The translations under genes and the position numbers were made by a program. The notes below the pieces were generated by a model. The model did no database searches, was not told where the DNA came from, and saw nothing but the letters and a program-made list of their open reading frames with translations. A stretch of 64,000 bases of DNA from Hydractinia symbiolongicarpus (taxonomy: Eukaryota; Cnidaria; Hydrozoa; Anthoathecata; Hydractiniidae). The stretch spans positions 10,480,001 to 10,544,000 of the forward strand of contig NC_079882.1 in the NCBI RefSeq assembly GCF_029227915.1, given 5' to 3'. Shown piece after piece: positions 23,406-36,584 of this stretch. Numbering within the stretch: the first letter of the stretch is position 1; each line of letters begins with the position of its first letter.

Positions 23406-24160
23406 CTAGAAGAAAAAATAAATAAACTTGCCATCATGTTAGTCCTATATTAAAATGATATACTAAAAGAAGATACATTCAACAAAGGGAAAGCAAGATC
23501 TTAAAGAATGTATGTTTAACTTTATGTTCACAAAGAAAGAGCTGACAGAAAAACCTATTTAGACATTTTTTGTAATAAAAATGTTCTTATGTATCATTAA
23601 AGCAACATGGTATAAAAATCTTAAAACCCTTACATTTTTGGTTATTGGTGTTGTCCCCGAAAAGTATCAAATTTGTCTGCCACTCTAAATGTGACGCGGT
23701 TGATTTTTAACATACGCTCTTATAGCGTTTTTTCTTATTTTGATATGTTCTACAAGTTAGTTTCTTCAAAATTGTCATTTTAAATTTTAAATTTCTTGAT
23801 GACGTCATCATTTAGGCAAGTGACCTAAAAACATGGAAAGGCATAATTCCAAGATAAGCAACCAGGCTATTTTCATTTTACACATAAAAATAAGTTACTT
23901 TTAACACAGAGCCTGCAGGCCTCCTTTCCGTGCTACAAATGCATTTTTGGTGCCTCTTTTTAATTTACAACTAATGGCCTATATATTTTGTTGATTTGCC
24001 ATAAAACAATAGCTCATACTTTGTAGGCAATGACTAAAGATTCTTTCACTTGTGATTTTTCAAAAAATAATGCATATATTGCTTCTAACATTTACCAAAA
24101 AAATTATTTTAGTTTGTTTTTTACAACATTACTTTTGCCGTGTTTTTTTTCTTAAAATCA
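23406..24160. other. 5' flank of discoidin exons, nothing firm
   Basis: AT-rich. A possible donor on the minus strand near 23650 does not give an in-frame start codon when joined to the leader exon. A CRE-like TGACGTCA near 23810 is an isolated motif. Confidence 0.3.
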
Positions 24161-24166
24161 TTTATG

Positions 24167-25434
24167 CAGGCCTTGCCATGAGTTTTAGTTGCAAGTGTGA
24201 CAAATCGCACGCGCAAAAGGCCCTGGGCGTGCAGGTTTTTTAAAAATTGTTTTAAAGTCTTTGAACTTAAAGTTTTCCTTCCACCAGGCTTTCTCTGGTT
24301 CTTTAAAATATGTTACTTATTATTAAAATCCACATTAACTCTATATCAGATGCTGAAAGAAAGTCACTAGCTAACAAAACAAGAATAATATTAGAGCATA
24401 TTGTCACCCTGGCATAGGCAACCTGCAACATCTTTAAATTAAACTTTGGGAATTTTGACCAAAGCCAACCATGTTCATATGTAATACTGAGCAGATACAT
24501 TTTATACAAATTGAAACGATCATTTCTAAGATCCCATTTTCTTGATTTTTAAGCGATCTATGGTGATCTTTTCCCTTTCTAAGATCCCGTTTTCATGATT
24601 TTTAAAAGATCTACAGCGATCTTTTCGCTTTCTACAATTTCGTTTTCATGATTTTAAAACAATCTACGGCAATGTTTTTGATTTCTACAATCCCATTTTC
24701 ATGATTTTTAAACAATCTATGGCGATCTTTTCACTTTCTGCGATCCCGTTTTCATTTTTTTAAACGATCTACAGCGATCTTTTCGCTTTCTACAATACTG
24801 TTTCCATCATTTTTAAACGATCTACGGCGATGTAACAAAACGCAGCGCAACAAAAAATAATAAAACTTAGGATTAAAAATGGCATGTTATTTTATTTATT
24901 TTAATCTTCGTCAAGTTTAAATTGATCGACCGAAACTGGTATTCAAAACTACTATTCAAAAAAATCAAGGCACGTGAGTATCGAAACAGTGTTCTCAAAA
25001 TAGAAATAAAAAAAACAGGTAGCAATGTGCAAGCTATTATAAAAAGTTTTAGTATGATGGCTTTAATTATTGTTAACACTTTCAAGCAATAGCATGCATT
25101 AAATGTAAGAACTAAAAGGATTCATCAAATCTTATTGTTATGACTCGCGCACAACGATAACAATAGAAAGCAAGGTTCATAATGTAAACAAAAGATATGT
25201 GAAGGTTCTTTATGTAAACATGAGATCGTTACACGACGTAGTAAAACTCGTGTAAAGTAAGATTTAAGCGGTACTGTACCCTGTTCTAAATTAATTTCTT
25301 GTATGTAATTATCTTTTCGTGGTTTGGCTTAAGATTAATCACTTCAAATTTTATATATGATTTTGCATGTGTGCTCAATCGCCTGCCTTGGACATTTTGC
25401 GCGTGCGATCGCACGCCTCTCATGGCAAGGCCTG
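24167..25434. mobile_element. Non-autonomous DNA transposon with 16-bp perfect termini
   Basis: Ends CAGGCCTTGCCATGAG and CTCATGGCAAGGCCTG are perfect inverted repeats. The similarity continues inward for about 60 bp, including TCGCACGCGCAAAA. A 6-bp target duplication TTTATG flanks it (24161-24166 and 25435-25440). No transposase is encoded. An end-like fragment of the same type lies near 58275-58315. Confidence 0.85.
24518..24831. repeat. 53-bp minisatellite, about six units
   Basis: Units begin GATCTTTTCGCTTTC or variants at 24518, 24564, 24618, 24671, 24724 and 24776, each continuing with a CCCGTTTTCATGATTTTTAA-type segment. The array sits inside the DNA transposon at 24167-25434. Confidence 0.9.
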
Positions 25435-25440
25435 TTTATG

Positions 25441-26385
25441 GTAATGTATAACTTGATCTTTTAAAACAAATTTAAATAATAACATAATTGGAACGTTGAA
25501 TATATTTTTTGATTATAAATTGAAATGCAATCTTGTTCAAAAACAATAATTTTTATTTTGTTTTTCTATTTTTCTGCCTATTCACCATTGTTTGTTTACA
25601 TCTGCACTAGTTTCATTACCACTAAATACACCACACGTTATTCATTCACCCAACAGAATACCTTTCTGATATTGTCATGGTTGTGACCCTGGAAACTATT
25701 GACATTAGTAATAAAATTTAGCAGTGTGTTACAAATCCAAAGAATAAGTAAATTGCACATGAAACTATTGTCAAAAACTTTCATAAAGATTTTTGGTAAA
25801 GATAAAACTTAAAATTTCAAAACTTGGAATATGACTTTTGCTACAAAACGTTAATAACATGTCTTTGTAGGTGAAAGTATTTCTAGCTAGAAAAATTCCC
25901 TTTTCACTTATGGCAGATATTTATCCTTCTGTGGTTTAGTTCTGACAGTTTTCAAGTGAACTAATATGCTGTATCAGTCTTTTACAGACATCACAAGAAA
26001 CAAGTTTGTCTTGAAACAAACATCAGGCCATTTCTTGAATAAAACTATGCCAGAGCTACAAAAAGCACCCGCTAAAAAAATTACGAGTGCTATGGTGTGC
26101 GAAAAATCTGAATTGTGAGCAAAATTTACAAGTGCTATGTGAATATTTGTAAGTGTCATTCACACTGAACTACTTTTTGTTTACCGCAACGTCATATGTT
26201 GTTTAAGCTGTACAGAAATGAATTTTGTAAAACGTATTAACCACAAGTGCAAGGTTTAAACAACGTTGAACGTAATGATGTGTTGGCATATTTGCTATAT
26301 GTTTTTGGCATCAAATATATTTTTTGGCATTTTTGATTTTTCTTTCCCCTTTTAAAAAGATTATTTAAACTTTATTCAACATGCT
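25441..26385. other. AT-rich intergenic sequence
   Basis: No gene or repeat recognised before the non-LTR element. Confidence 0.35.
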
Positions 26386-26391
26386 TTTTCT

Positions 26392-27828
26392 TTGGTATTA
26401 CATCACGAAAACATTCGTCTGAAAGCTGTATTAAGGTACAGGACACCCAACCTCTTCCATGTTCTGGTTATATTTAACTTGCAAGGGTGTGCACTCTTCT
26501 CGCAGTATGATGGTCGAACCAACACGGCCATACAGGTCACGACAGACAGTAAACGATATCTCGGAGCCGCCATGAGGAGTGATGAGTTTCGCGAGAAATA
26601 TGCCAACAAAGTAAAAATGTTATGTGACGAAATGGGAAAATTGGCTGAATACGCGAAAACTCAACCACAAGCAGCATTTGCGGCATTTGTTCACGGCGAG
26701 ACTCACTGGTTTGTTTATTTCCTTAGAACAATACCCAGCATGGAAAAATTTGTTAAACCTCTCGACGAAGCAATCAACAATAAGTTTCTCCCAGCTTTAA
26801 TCGGGACGTTGTTTACAGGTAGTGAACATGAACTTTTCTCACTACCTATCTCTCTAGGGGGATTGAGTATACCAATATATGCCGAAAAAGGCCATAACAG
26901 AACACAACACATCAAAAAAGTTGACAGCTCCTCTCGCAACAATAATGATGCTCCAAAGCAATGAACTCCCAAATGACAATGAAGTAACATCGATAATGAA
27001 AACACGTGTTAGTACGATTGAAGGAAGTCTCTCCAATGTTACTATCAGAGCTGTTCGACAAACGCAAGAAAAGGAAGCTTCCAACTGGTTAAGTGTTATA
27101 CCACTGGAAGAGCATGGCTTTGTACTAAACAAAAGGGAGTTTAGAGATGCAATAAGTCTCAGGTACAACAGTATGCAGGGTCTTCCAAGTAAATGCCTGT
27201 GTGGTGAAAACTACAACGTTACTCATGCCCTCAACTGCAAAAAGGGAGGATTCATAACAATCCCCCTTAACAATCTCCGCGATTCTGAAGCAAATTTATT
27301 GAGGAAGGTTTATAACAATGTTGAACTCGAGCCTGCACTACAACCATTAGATAGAGAACACATAAAGGCATCTCCGGGGACAAAGCACGACCCAATGTAC
27401 AAGCACACGGAGTATGGAGACATGGGCAGAATGCCTTTTTTGACATACGCGTCACAAATCCGAACGCGCAATCCCAGATTCGTTTACCGAACAAACAGAT
27501 TTTTCAAAAGCATGAAAAAGAAAAGAGACGCAATTACAACGTAATGAACATAGAGCACGGAACATTCACTCCATTGATATTCTCGACAAACAGTGGTGAA
27601 GGTCCCGAGTGCTCTATGTTTCACAAACACATTGCAGAACGCATTGCAAAGAAAAGTGAGGACAGATACGAAAAAGTACTCACCTGGATTCGTTGTAAGA
27701 TTTCATTCTTAGTGTTAAGATCGTCCTTAATGTGCATACGAGGTAGCTGCCCACATAATAATTCAAAACAAACTGATGTAATAGACGATTTTGAATTAGC
27801 ATGTGATGACGCTAAACTTACTATCTAA
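26392..27828 (+). pseudogene. 5'-truncated non-LTR retroelement: RT tail, Cys-His segment and probable endonuclease
   Basis: Three successive frames, 26392-26964, 26879-27541 and 27544-27828, read as one protein broken by at least two frameshifts. The first contains RRYLG-like SKRYLGAAMRSDEF, KTQPQAAFAAFVHG and LPISLGGLSIPI, a set seen after the RT core in a retroelement family common in cnidarians. The second has a C-x-C-x7-H-x4-C segment (CLCGENYNVTHALNC). The third has NIEHGTFTPLIFSTNSGEG and CKISFLVLRSSLMCIRGSC. This order fits elements with a C-terminal restriction-like endonuclease (R2/NeSL-type). The RT catalytic core itself is absent, so it is a 5'-truncated dead copy. Class assignment is from memory of the family and is moderate. 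Confidence 0.6.
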
Positions 27829-28960
27829 CCTGCTGCAAATTGTTAACATATTTTTAACACATTACCTTTGGAAATACACAGAGAAAGAAATGTGTATATA
27901 TATTATTTTAATCTTTTAACTCCTGTAATTCTCTGGTGTGCTGACGATGTTCCTCCCCAAGGAAGGCACATTGTATAGAAACTTTATTTTTTTCATTGCT
28001 GCTGTTTATGAATTCTGTGAACTCTGTTTTTCTGGTCTGCTATGAAGGTAATTTTTCATGTGGGCTGTGTGTATGCGGAACTGTACTGTACTTACGACTT
28101 AAATTTACACAATGGAAATTTTGTTATTTCACAAAATATTTGTCAAACAAATTGTTCAACTTTCGTCCACTCATTCATACCAAGCAAGTTATTTTGCATT
28201 TAAAATTTTGGAAATTTTGGAAATTTTGGAAATTTTTGAATTTGACATTTCGCTTTTTAAATATAAATTGTTTTATAAAAAGGATCCATACCTTTGGTAA
28301 AAGAAAAACATACTTTTGATTTGTTGCACTGGTTTCATTCAATTTACCAAAAAATGAAAAACATAATGTGCACGCTGTTGAATTTAATTAACAACGACTA
28401 AGACAGTAACCAAAGCAGGCCACTCAATGAAGAAAATAATACCCATGACATAAAATGCTTATGTTAATAAGGTTAATTAGGCTAATTTAACTGCATACAC
28501 GAACTCGATCACCTACGCACATACGTAACCTTACTTGACCTAAGCGATCAGACAGCGAAATTGCTTCATACTTCTATTACTTAGCAGATTTCCACACTTT
28601 ATTTCCTATTTTACACAATGTTTCTGAATATGAAAACTATTTCTCAACAGGAAAACTGTTTCCATATTTGTACATTATCCTGAACGTGAAGGAATTCAAG
28701 GCTTAATGTTCTTATTGTTTATATTTTTTGACAAACTTTTCCTTTAAAAGTTGTTGTAAACTCCTAACTGTAAAACACCGTCCACTTATTTTCTAAACAT
28801 CTAGCTAGCCAAATGTGAATATCTTGAGAATGAGAAGCTTTTTAAAGTTCAAAAAGAACACAACATCCACGTGCGTCAAATTCACATTTCCCGGAACGCA
28901 GCCAGCAACATAAACTCCTCCCCGGTTACCTTTCCATGTTCAGGACTGGGGATGACACGG
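27829..28960. other. 3' tail of retroelement and AT-rich spacer
   Basis: Contains a short run of GGAAATTTT repeats near 28200-28240. Nothing else recognised. Confidence 0.35.
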
Positions 28961-29015
28961 GCATCCTCGTCCCCAGGGTCTCTTGGTCTCCTGAGCCGTT
29001 ATATATTACGTGGTT

Positions 29016-29035
29016 AGGGGCGGGATATAAAAGAA
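29016..29035 (+). promoter_or_regulatory. Possible core promoter (GC box and TATAAAAG)
   Basis: GGGGCGGGA is followed at once by TATAAAAG (29026-29033), in a locally GC-rich 28900-29035 block. No convincing exon follows within 300 bp, so this is a sequence match only. Confidence 0.25.
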
Positions 29036-29538
29036 CACTAAAGACTGACTCTCTTAACAATAATTTTAATTTTTTATTTTTTTATGTAATTATGGTCTGA
29101 CTTGGTAACAACATCGTTGGTACACGGATTAATACCAAACGAAAGGGAAGAGCACGGCAAAGAAGACGTAAGACAACAAAATTGCCTAAAAAAGATCCTT
29201 AGTGTATTTAATGGCAAGGTTTTTCCAAATGAAAAATAGCTGCAAAGACTGCATTCCGTTTGAAAAATTTGTTTTTTTAGCCAAGAAATGATATATATGG
29301 TTATAAATTAGGCACATCACACGAGCCAGATATATTGAAACTAACTGTACCCTACTGATATGCTTGAGAACTCCCTGCAACATCCAACGCTCACAAAGTG
29401 ACAGAGCAGAGCGATGACTTGTTTTAGAAAGTACAAAAAAAATTTTTTCTAATAATTTAGTCAAATTGTTAACATTTCTTAGAATTTCATTAGCTAAAAA
29501 GATCCAGGGAAAAAGTACGCGCTAATTAAGAGAAGTAT

Positions 29539-29679
29539 CAACCTCGATCCCAGGACTTTTTTCTCTTTTTGATATAAGGACAGCGAGCGCAAGCATGTTT
29601 TTACGTCGTATGGAAACCTGCCTTAAATGTTCAATATATTATTAATCAAAAAGGCAAAATGCCCTGGGAACGGGGTTGG
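29539..29679. mobile_element. MITE family A (CAACCTCGT...ACGAGGTTG), copy
   Basis: Left end CAACCTCGATCCCAGGAC and right end GCCCTGGGAACGGGGTTGG form the inverted termini of the family whose consensus is CAACCTCGTCCCCAGGGC. Confidence 0.7.
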
Positions 29680-29707
29680 TGCACAAGATTTCTGTTTAAT
29701 AACTGCC

Positions 29708-30062
29708 TAGATAGATAGATAGATAGATGTGCATATTTTACATGGCTAGCCTCACAAATATCGAGGGATATACCCTGTCTATTATTTCCAGGAGGGGCCA
29801 TGGCGTGGATGGAGAGTCCTAGAGTATTTAATGCTCATTTTGAGCTACGCAGACCCAATTAGAGCCCGCGCTCTACTAGACAACTCCCGGCAACATCCAA
29901 CGGCCCACACAGTGTGCCATCTTCCCAATTTCCCTCACATGGCTTGGGTTAACCCGGGGCTATGGTAACATTCACTCGCCCATGTTGAATCGCCGTCAAG
30001 AGGAATCAAACCCCGGTCTCCCGCACAGAGTACGAGAGCTATAACCACTAATCTACGGCGCC
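29708..30062 (-). mobile_element. tRNA-derived SINE with (ATCT)n tail
   Basis: The 5' head at 30062-29989 has A-box TAGATTAGTGG and B-box GGTTTGATTCC at tRNA spacing, plus a foldable anticodon arm (CTCTCG with CGGGAG). A non-tRNA body of about 260 bp follows, and the 3' end is a (ATCT)5-6 tail at 29708-29729. GC content is well above the surroundings. Confidence 0.72.
29989..30062 (-). repeat. tRNA-like head of the SINE
   Basis: A 74-nt tRNA-like fold with a 7-bp acceptor-like stem that is imperfect (one mismatch and one G-U), so it is more likely a SINE promoter than a working tRNA gene. Confidence 0.6.
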
Positions 30063-32557
30063 ACATACCTGCCCACCTGTATCACTCGCGTGTTTGCTAC
30101 GATGCAGTTAGGATTAGTGGTTGTCACTTTTTATCCTTCGCAAAAATAATTCAAAAAAAAGCTTGGGTACGAAATTGTATATTTTGTGGCGCATGCTATA
30201 TATATAACAACAGAAAAGTGAAAAACAAGTGTTATGGCTTCTACAGCCCACTTTTTTTCTTAATGAAAATAGTTTCCTTCCTAGTAACTTCTTAGTCTGT
30301 TCTTTCCTCCAATAACTTCTTTTACGTTCGAAGATCTTCTGTTGCAAGAATAAAACACTTCTCTTCCAAGCTTGTCCCAACTCTGGATTTCCTTACGTTT
30401 TTAGATAAATGACAACCGGCCCTCCACAGAATTTATGTAAATTTTAGAGGACCATAACTTTTAAGGCCGATTTCCATTCAACGAAAACAGGACAGGTTGC
30501 AAAAAATGTCCTAATGCTTCTATATTAAGCACAAATCAAACATCTGAGGTTAAAGAGCTGATCGTGCAAGTTAAAAACTATAAACTTGCACGCTAATAAG
30601 AATTGCTCAATCAAAATGGAAATTGTGGTACTCTTTTATTCTTTTCAATACATGTTTTTTAACCATTTTATAAAAAACAAAATAGTCGCTTTCCAAAACA
30701 TTAAAAAAATCTTACAAGTGTAGTTGCAATAATGTAAAGTTCTTAAGAAACTTTTCCTAGTTAAATGTTTCTTTGGTTTCTTATTAAAAAAAAGTCAAAA
30801 ATACGTGTAGTTTGCTTGCTGGATATTGCCATGATTTCGAAGACCAAACCTAAAATTTAATTGGTAACTAGCTATAGCTGGTATACATATATTTTTTTAA
30901 TTATTAGACTGCATGTTGATGTTAAATGTGCTGACATTGTAAATAATGTAGCAACAATGACAGGCAAAGAACTTGAGATGAATGTGCTGCTTTGTGGAAT
31001 GAATCAAGCAGAAATGCCCTACTACCCCTCTGTTGGTTGTAAGTCTTTGTACAAATAATGTCGCTCACATTTAAATGATGTTTGCAGGCAATAATTTTGC
31101 TGGCATCAGCGTTTTTTTGTAAGTTCCAGTTTCTGAAGATCTAAATTTTGGCCATATATTAGATTAAATATATCCAAATTAAGAATTCTTTTGATATTTT
31201 AATTGATATTTTACTTACTCCGAAATAATCCATTAACTCATTGAAGCGCCAATTGGACAATAAGACCGAAAAAAGTTAATACACCTCTTTAATGAGTTGT
31301 ACTGTTTACTTAGTCGGTGCACTTCTAAATGGAAAGATCGTTTTTACAGTTTTAGATCAAAAAAAATAATTCCACAGGGTGCCAATCCCGCAAAAACCTC
31401 AACAACAACAAAAAATCGAAGAAGATGAGCCTAATTTCAGGAAAACTTAACGCTTTGGAGCTTAAATTTTTGTTTGTAGCATGGGGCGTAAAGTGAACTC
31501 TTCAAAATAAAATTGAAAAATATAAGATTGAGCTTTTGAAAATGGGCGTGAGATACCACCTAGAAATTATTTTATTCTTTACATTCCAAAATGCTAACGT
31601 AAGTTCCATTGAATTAATCCTTTAATGTTATCAATAAAAGGTAACACAGGTAGGGCATCCTCCCCCCCCTCCTCTCTCATTTTAATGGTGTATTATGTAT
31701 AGCCAGGTATAATATATGTGATGTGAAAGCTGATGGACACTTTATTACTTTGTAGTGTTGTGTCGAGGTCCTGGGTTATCGTTTTTCTTAATCCAGACTC
31801 TTAAAATTACCGCGTTTTTATGCTTGCTTTTGTTCACCAGGCCGATAACTGTCCCGTTTTTTTGGTCACCATTTTGTGAAGCACCCAGGTTGGGACTAAA
31901 TCAAAAGGGTAAAGCTTTGAAATGTTAATGACTAAAAACGCAATCCTTTTGTAAGTCTCTTAAATATGTTTGCTATATTTATTTTTTAATGAGGCGCGCC
32001 CTCCTTTACCCGCGCCCTCCTCCTAAGCTGTTACGGCCTTGACATGTTATTAGAACCAGTGTTTAGCAACAACAACGGATAAAAGAAACAAAAAAACATT
32101 ACCATGAGTTAAAAAAAATTTATTTTATACACGTTAGGAACTATCTACACAATCATTTTCTTACTTTGATTCAAAGCCTTCAAAATTTCTTTTTTGTTCT
32201 AATCAATTTTAGTTAATAATTTTTTTCTGTACGAAACGTTTATTTTTCTAAAAACTGTGACTTCCGTGGTTTCAACTTTCATAGGATATACTTTCTGCAA
32301 CAGGCAAAACTTTGCTCCACCGAAATAACTATTTCATTTATTTCATAAAAAGTTATTAAGTCGCTTCTTCGCACAAAGCAGAAATTATCAAGATTTTAAT
32401 TTTCACAGGAGTTGAGTATAGAGAACTTAAATGTATTAATTATTATTTATTCATATTGGTCGTCATAAGGATAAGTTTCGAAATAACCGCTGATGCAAAT
32501 CGAATAAAAAGGTTTGTAGCTATACAAGATGTCAAACTGCTCAATATCCTTTTGAAT
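30063..32557. other. AT-rich region with one weak orphan coding-like stretch
   Basis: A + strand stretch at 30905-31058 (reads HVDVKCADIVNNVATMTGK...) is compositionally coding-like and preceded by an AG acceptor-like site, but I do not recognise it and found no partner exon. The rest shows nothing. Confidence 0.3.
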
Positions 32558-32887
32558 CAACCTCGTTTCCAGCGCCTGTTGCCTCTTTTCTATAACTAGG
32601 ACGGCGAGACGAACATGGCCCTGGAGAAGACCTAATCACATGACCCTCAAATGCACAGTTTTTCTGGGTATAAAATTTAATGAGATTTGTCTCAATGTTT
32701 TTATAAATAACCTTGCAGAGCTAAGCGAGCTCGGCGTTTTACGTCACAGATACGTGCGGTGAGTTTGTTTTAATTTCTCTCATACGCAATACAAAAACTG
32801 CTCGCATATTGCCCTTTGATTGTTTTCTATGTTCGTATCGCCGTTCCGATGTCAGAAAATATACAAGATGCCCTGGGGACGAGGTTG
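32558..32887. mobile_element. MITE family A, long copy with extended termini
   Basis: About 55-bp imperfect inverted termini, from CAACCTCGTTTCCAGCGCC on the left to GCCCTGGGGACGAGGTTG on the right, with the inner part GACGGCGAGACGAACAT matched by TATGTTCGTATCGCCGTTC. At 330 bp it is the longest family A copy here and may show the parent form. Confidence 0.75.
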
Positions 32888-34479
32888 CTTTTAAATATGG
32901 TGTTTTTAATTGAGATTTTTCAGGAATGTTTTAATTTATTATGCTTAAACATAACTATGTGAATATGTTATGCATAGCAAAAACACTTCGCATTACCGGA
33001 GTTTAGGAGGAGCAGAGTTCTTTTGTTATGTAACAGAGAATTTTTATCTATGGCAGATATTTTTGGGTTTTTTTAGTGTGTGATCTCCATCTTTAATTTG
33101 TTTCTTGCCTCTGGACTTAAGCAAAGGTGAAAAATGTCATCTTAATGAAATTTCCCTGCATATCTTTTTCCAATATTACAGCATTAGTTTGGCTGATTAT
33201 CTGTTACATGAAGGTTTTTGATACTATAGAAAAAGAATAGGTGAGGTCTTATGCTATTAGGTAATTATTGCCCTTGGGTTTGAAATTTTAAAAATCAATC
33301 AAAATTTTTAAAAAAATATACAAACTCCTCGAAAACTTTCCAAGCCCTTTCATGTGAAATCAACTTGTTCTTAAAAATAACAACAAATATTCCCTTTTTT
33401 CTTTCTTCCGTTTTTAAATCAACCTGAATGACCCATTTTCTCAAAAAATTGAACAAGTGAAACATTCGATAAGTAAAACCATTTCCTCCATGGTTCCACC
33501 TATCGCGCGCAAACTGTATATAAAAACCAACAACAACAAAAAAATAACAAAAAATGCTTACTGTTGACTTTGAAAACATCATTTTCATTTCAACATTTTT
33601 TTTTTTCATTTTAAATAAAAAACAAACTAATTTCCCATTTATCGTTTGTATCAGTGGTTGTCATGGAAATGTTTCAAGGTTGCAGCATTGATAATTTAAA
33701 ACATGTATGTCTTTAAACTTGTGTCTGATATATTATTAATTGTTATGGTACACGAAGGAAATTAGTAAGTCGTTGTCTCTAAGCTAGGAGTATACGTTAA
33801 ATAGCAAAATCATCTTGAATAAATCTCACAGCAGGGGTGAATCTTTTAGAATGGTCAATATAACGAAAGTAACGCCTTGATTGTGAATTCTATACGAGAT
33901 GAAAATTTACTCACAAAACAATGTACTAATGTCGTTTTTGTAATTTTCATGAAGCAAAAATTAGTTATTTATTGCTCTTTCAAGAATAAATTTAAGAAAT
34001 TCTCATTACTTTATAATAAAAGGCAAAAAGCGTAAATTTACAACATCAAGTAAATGCTTCTTATGAATTGTTTATCCATTGTCATGTAACGTTGTCTGAC
34101 TTTATTTACCACATTCTATTTTTACAAAATAATTTTTTCCAGAACCTATTTTCGTGCTTGGGAGTAAAAAAAAAATTCTGAAACGCACTCATTTATGCAT
34201 GAATGAATCTATCATTCAGAAACAGATTTTCGGATTCTTATTTTAAGCAGCTGCAAAATGGTACAACTTTCAAATTTAATGACTTACATGAAAGTCTTAT
34301 AAAGTGACAAGGAGCTTACTAGTAGAGTGGTATCTTTCTCCTCAGGGTTTCCAGGTTTTTATAATTTGGATAAACATAACAAGCCCTGGGGACGAAAAGT
34401 TTTTAAGGGGTTGTTAAATTAATTTAGGTAATCACATAACCTAAAGTCCCGTGAACTTTGTAACTCGTGCCAGTTTTTT
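32888..34479. other. AT-rich spacer
   Basis: A half terminus of MITE family A lies at about 34380 (GCCCTGGGGACGA). Otherwise nothing recognised. Confidence 0.3.
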
Positions 34480-35122
34480 GATTTCCGCCGGCGAAGGCGG
34501 AATCTTTAATATCGTCTGGGAAGATAGAGAGAGAGATAGAGAGATAGATAGAGACAGCCCAGAGCCTGGACGCCTAAAACTTATCCAGGCTAAAGCTTAA
34601 ATCCTCGTTTTGACAGATTTTTTTCTGAGAACGAGGCTAAATTGAGTTTTAAGCCAATAAGAATCCTAACGGTGCAACAAATTGTTTTATTATCCAATGA
34701 ACATTACTTTATTTTAAAGTTTATAATCGAAAGTTAAAGCTCGTGCAGTGTGGCATAATTCCTAACTGATTATGTAAAAAAAAAATAAAAATGTTGTCAC
34801 CTTTAAAGATATTTTCCTAGCTGTTTTTCGGAGAAAAAGAGAAAATAGATAAATTTTCACCCTTGCCGTTGTTTTTATTTTGTTCTTATTGTTCATCAAT
34901 TTTCAGGATTATTATTTTTCTTTTAAAATTGTTCTTATGTAGAGAAATAAAGTTTATGTAAGTTAAGTTAGCTATGATTTACAGTTACAATAATAATCAA
35001 AAATTGAATTTTAAAATTTTAGAATATACAATGATTTTGTTCCCCCAGTCCTCTTCAAAGTTCAGTACTTTTTCAGATTATTGCTAATGGCGGAAGTCTT
35101 TAAGCCACAGGGCTTCTTGTTT
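34480..35122 (+). repeat. Diverged relative of dispersed repeat family B
   Basis: Starts GATTTCCGCCGGCGAAGGCG and ends GGCGGAAGTCTTTAAGCCAC followed by AGGGCTTCTTGTTT, as in the family B copies. The interior differs and holds a (GATA/GAGA)n run near 34525-34555. Confidence 0.55.
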
Positions 35123-35190
35123 GATTTCACTTGAGACAGAAAATAAAGAAGTTTTTTTCAGAAACTTGTGTATTTTATTACCCATGTTTA

Positions 35191-35261
35191 CCACCCTCGC
35201 CCAAGGTTTTTTTTATCTTTTTTCATGTCAAAAAGACAAAAAGTCCTGGGGACGAGGCTGC
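35191..35261. mobile_element. MITE family A, short copy
   Basis: Inverted ends CCACCCTCGCCCAAGG and CCTGGGGACGAGGCTG about 70 bp apart. Confidence 0.5.
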
Positions 35262-35616
35262 CATGTTTACGACATAACACGCTCTGAAATAGAGACAACG
35301 ATACTGGTAAAGATTTTAGGATTTTGGCGTCATTGTATAACCTCACAAAATGTGAGAAAAGATTATAAAAATTGTTCTTCATATGCGAATTTAATTATGC
35401 ATGGTTTTAAACAAACCAGGTTAGTGTCCAGGGCCTTAAATAGTTTTTTACATCGGAACAAAGAAGTGCTGAGACAAGGTTAGTTTAGAAGTGGTTTCAA
35501 AAAACCTATCATAACAGAAAAATCATTATCGCTTAAAAACAAGAAAATAAATAAACATAAACTTTTGCGCTGAGTTGTCTATTACTTTTCTTTTTCAAAA
35601 TAATGATCAATGGCAA

Positions 35617-36482
<866 letters not shown>

Positions 36483-36584
36483 CCTTAAATAAAAATAAAA
36501 ACCTAAATATGTGGATATAGTTAAAATATTAAATCTACACATTATAAAAATATTGATAAATAAAAAAATGTTTAGACTTCAAAA

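Noticed and set aside
24518-24831. Regular repeat array considered as CRISPR
   Set aside because: Units are contiguous without unique spacers, inside a eukaryotic transposon; it is a minisatellite.
29989-30062. Working tRNA gene
   Set aside because: The acceptor stem is imperfect and a SINE body with a tetranucleotide tail follows; a tRNA-derived SINE explains it better.
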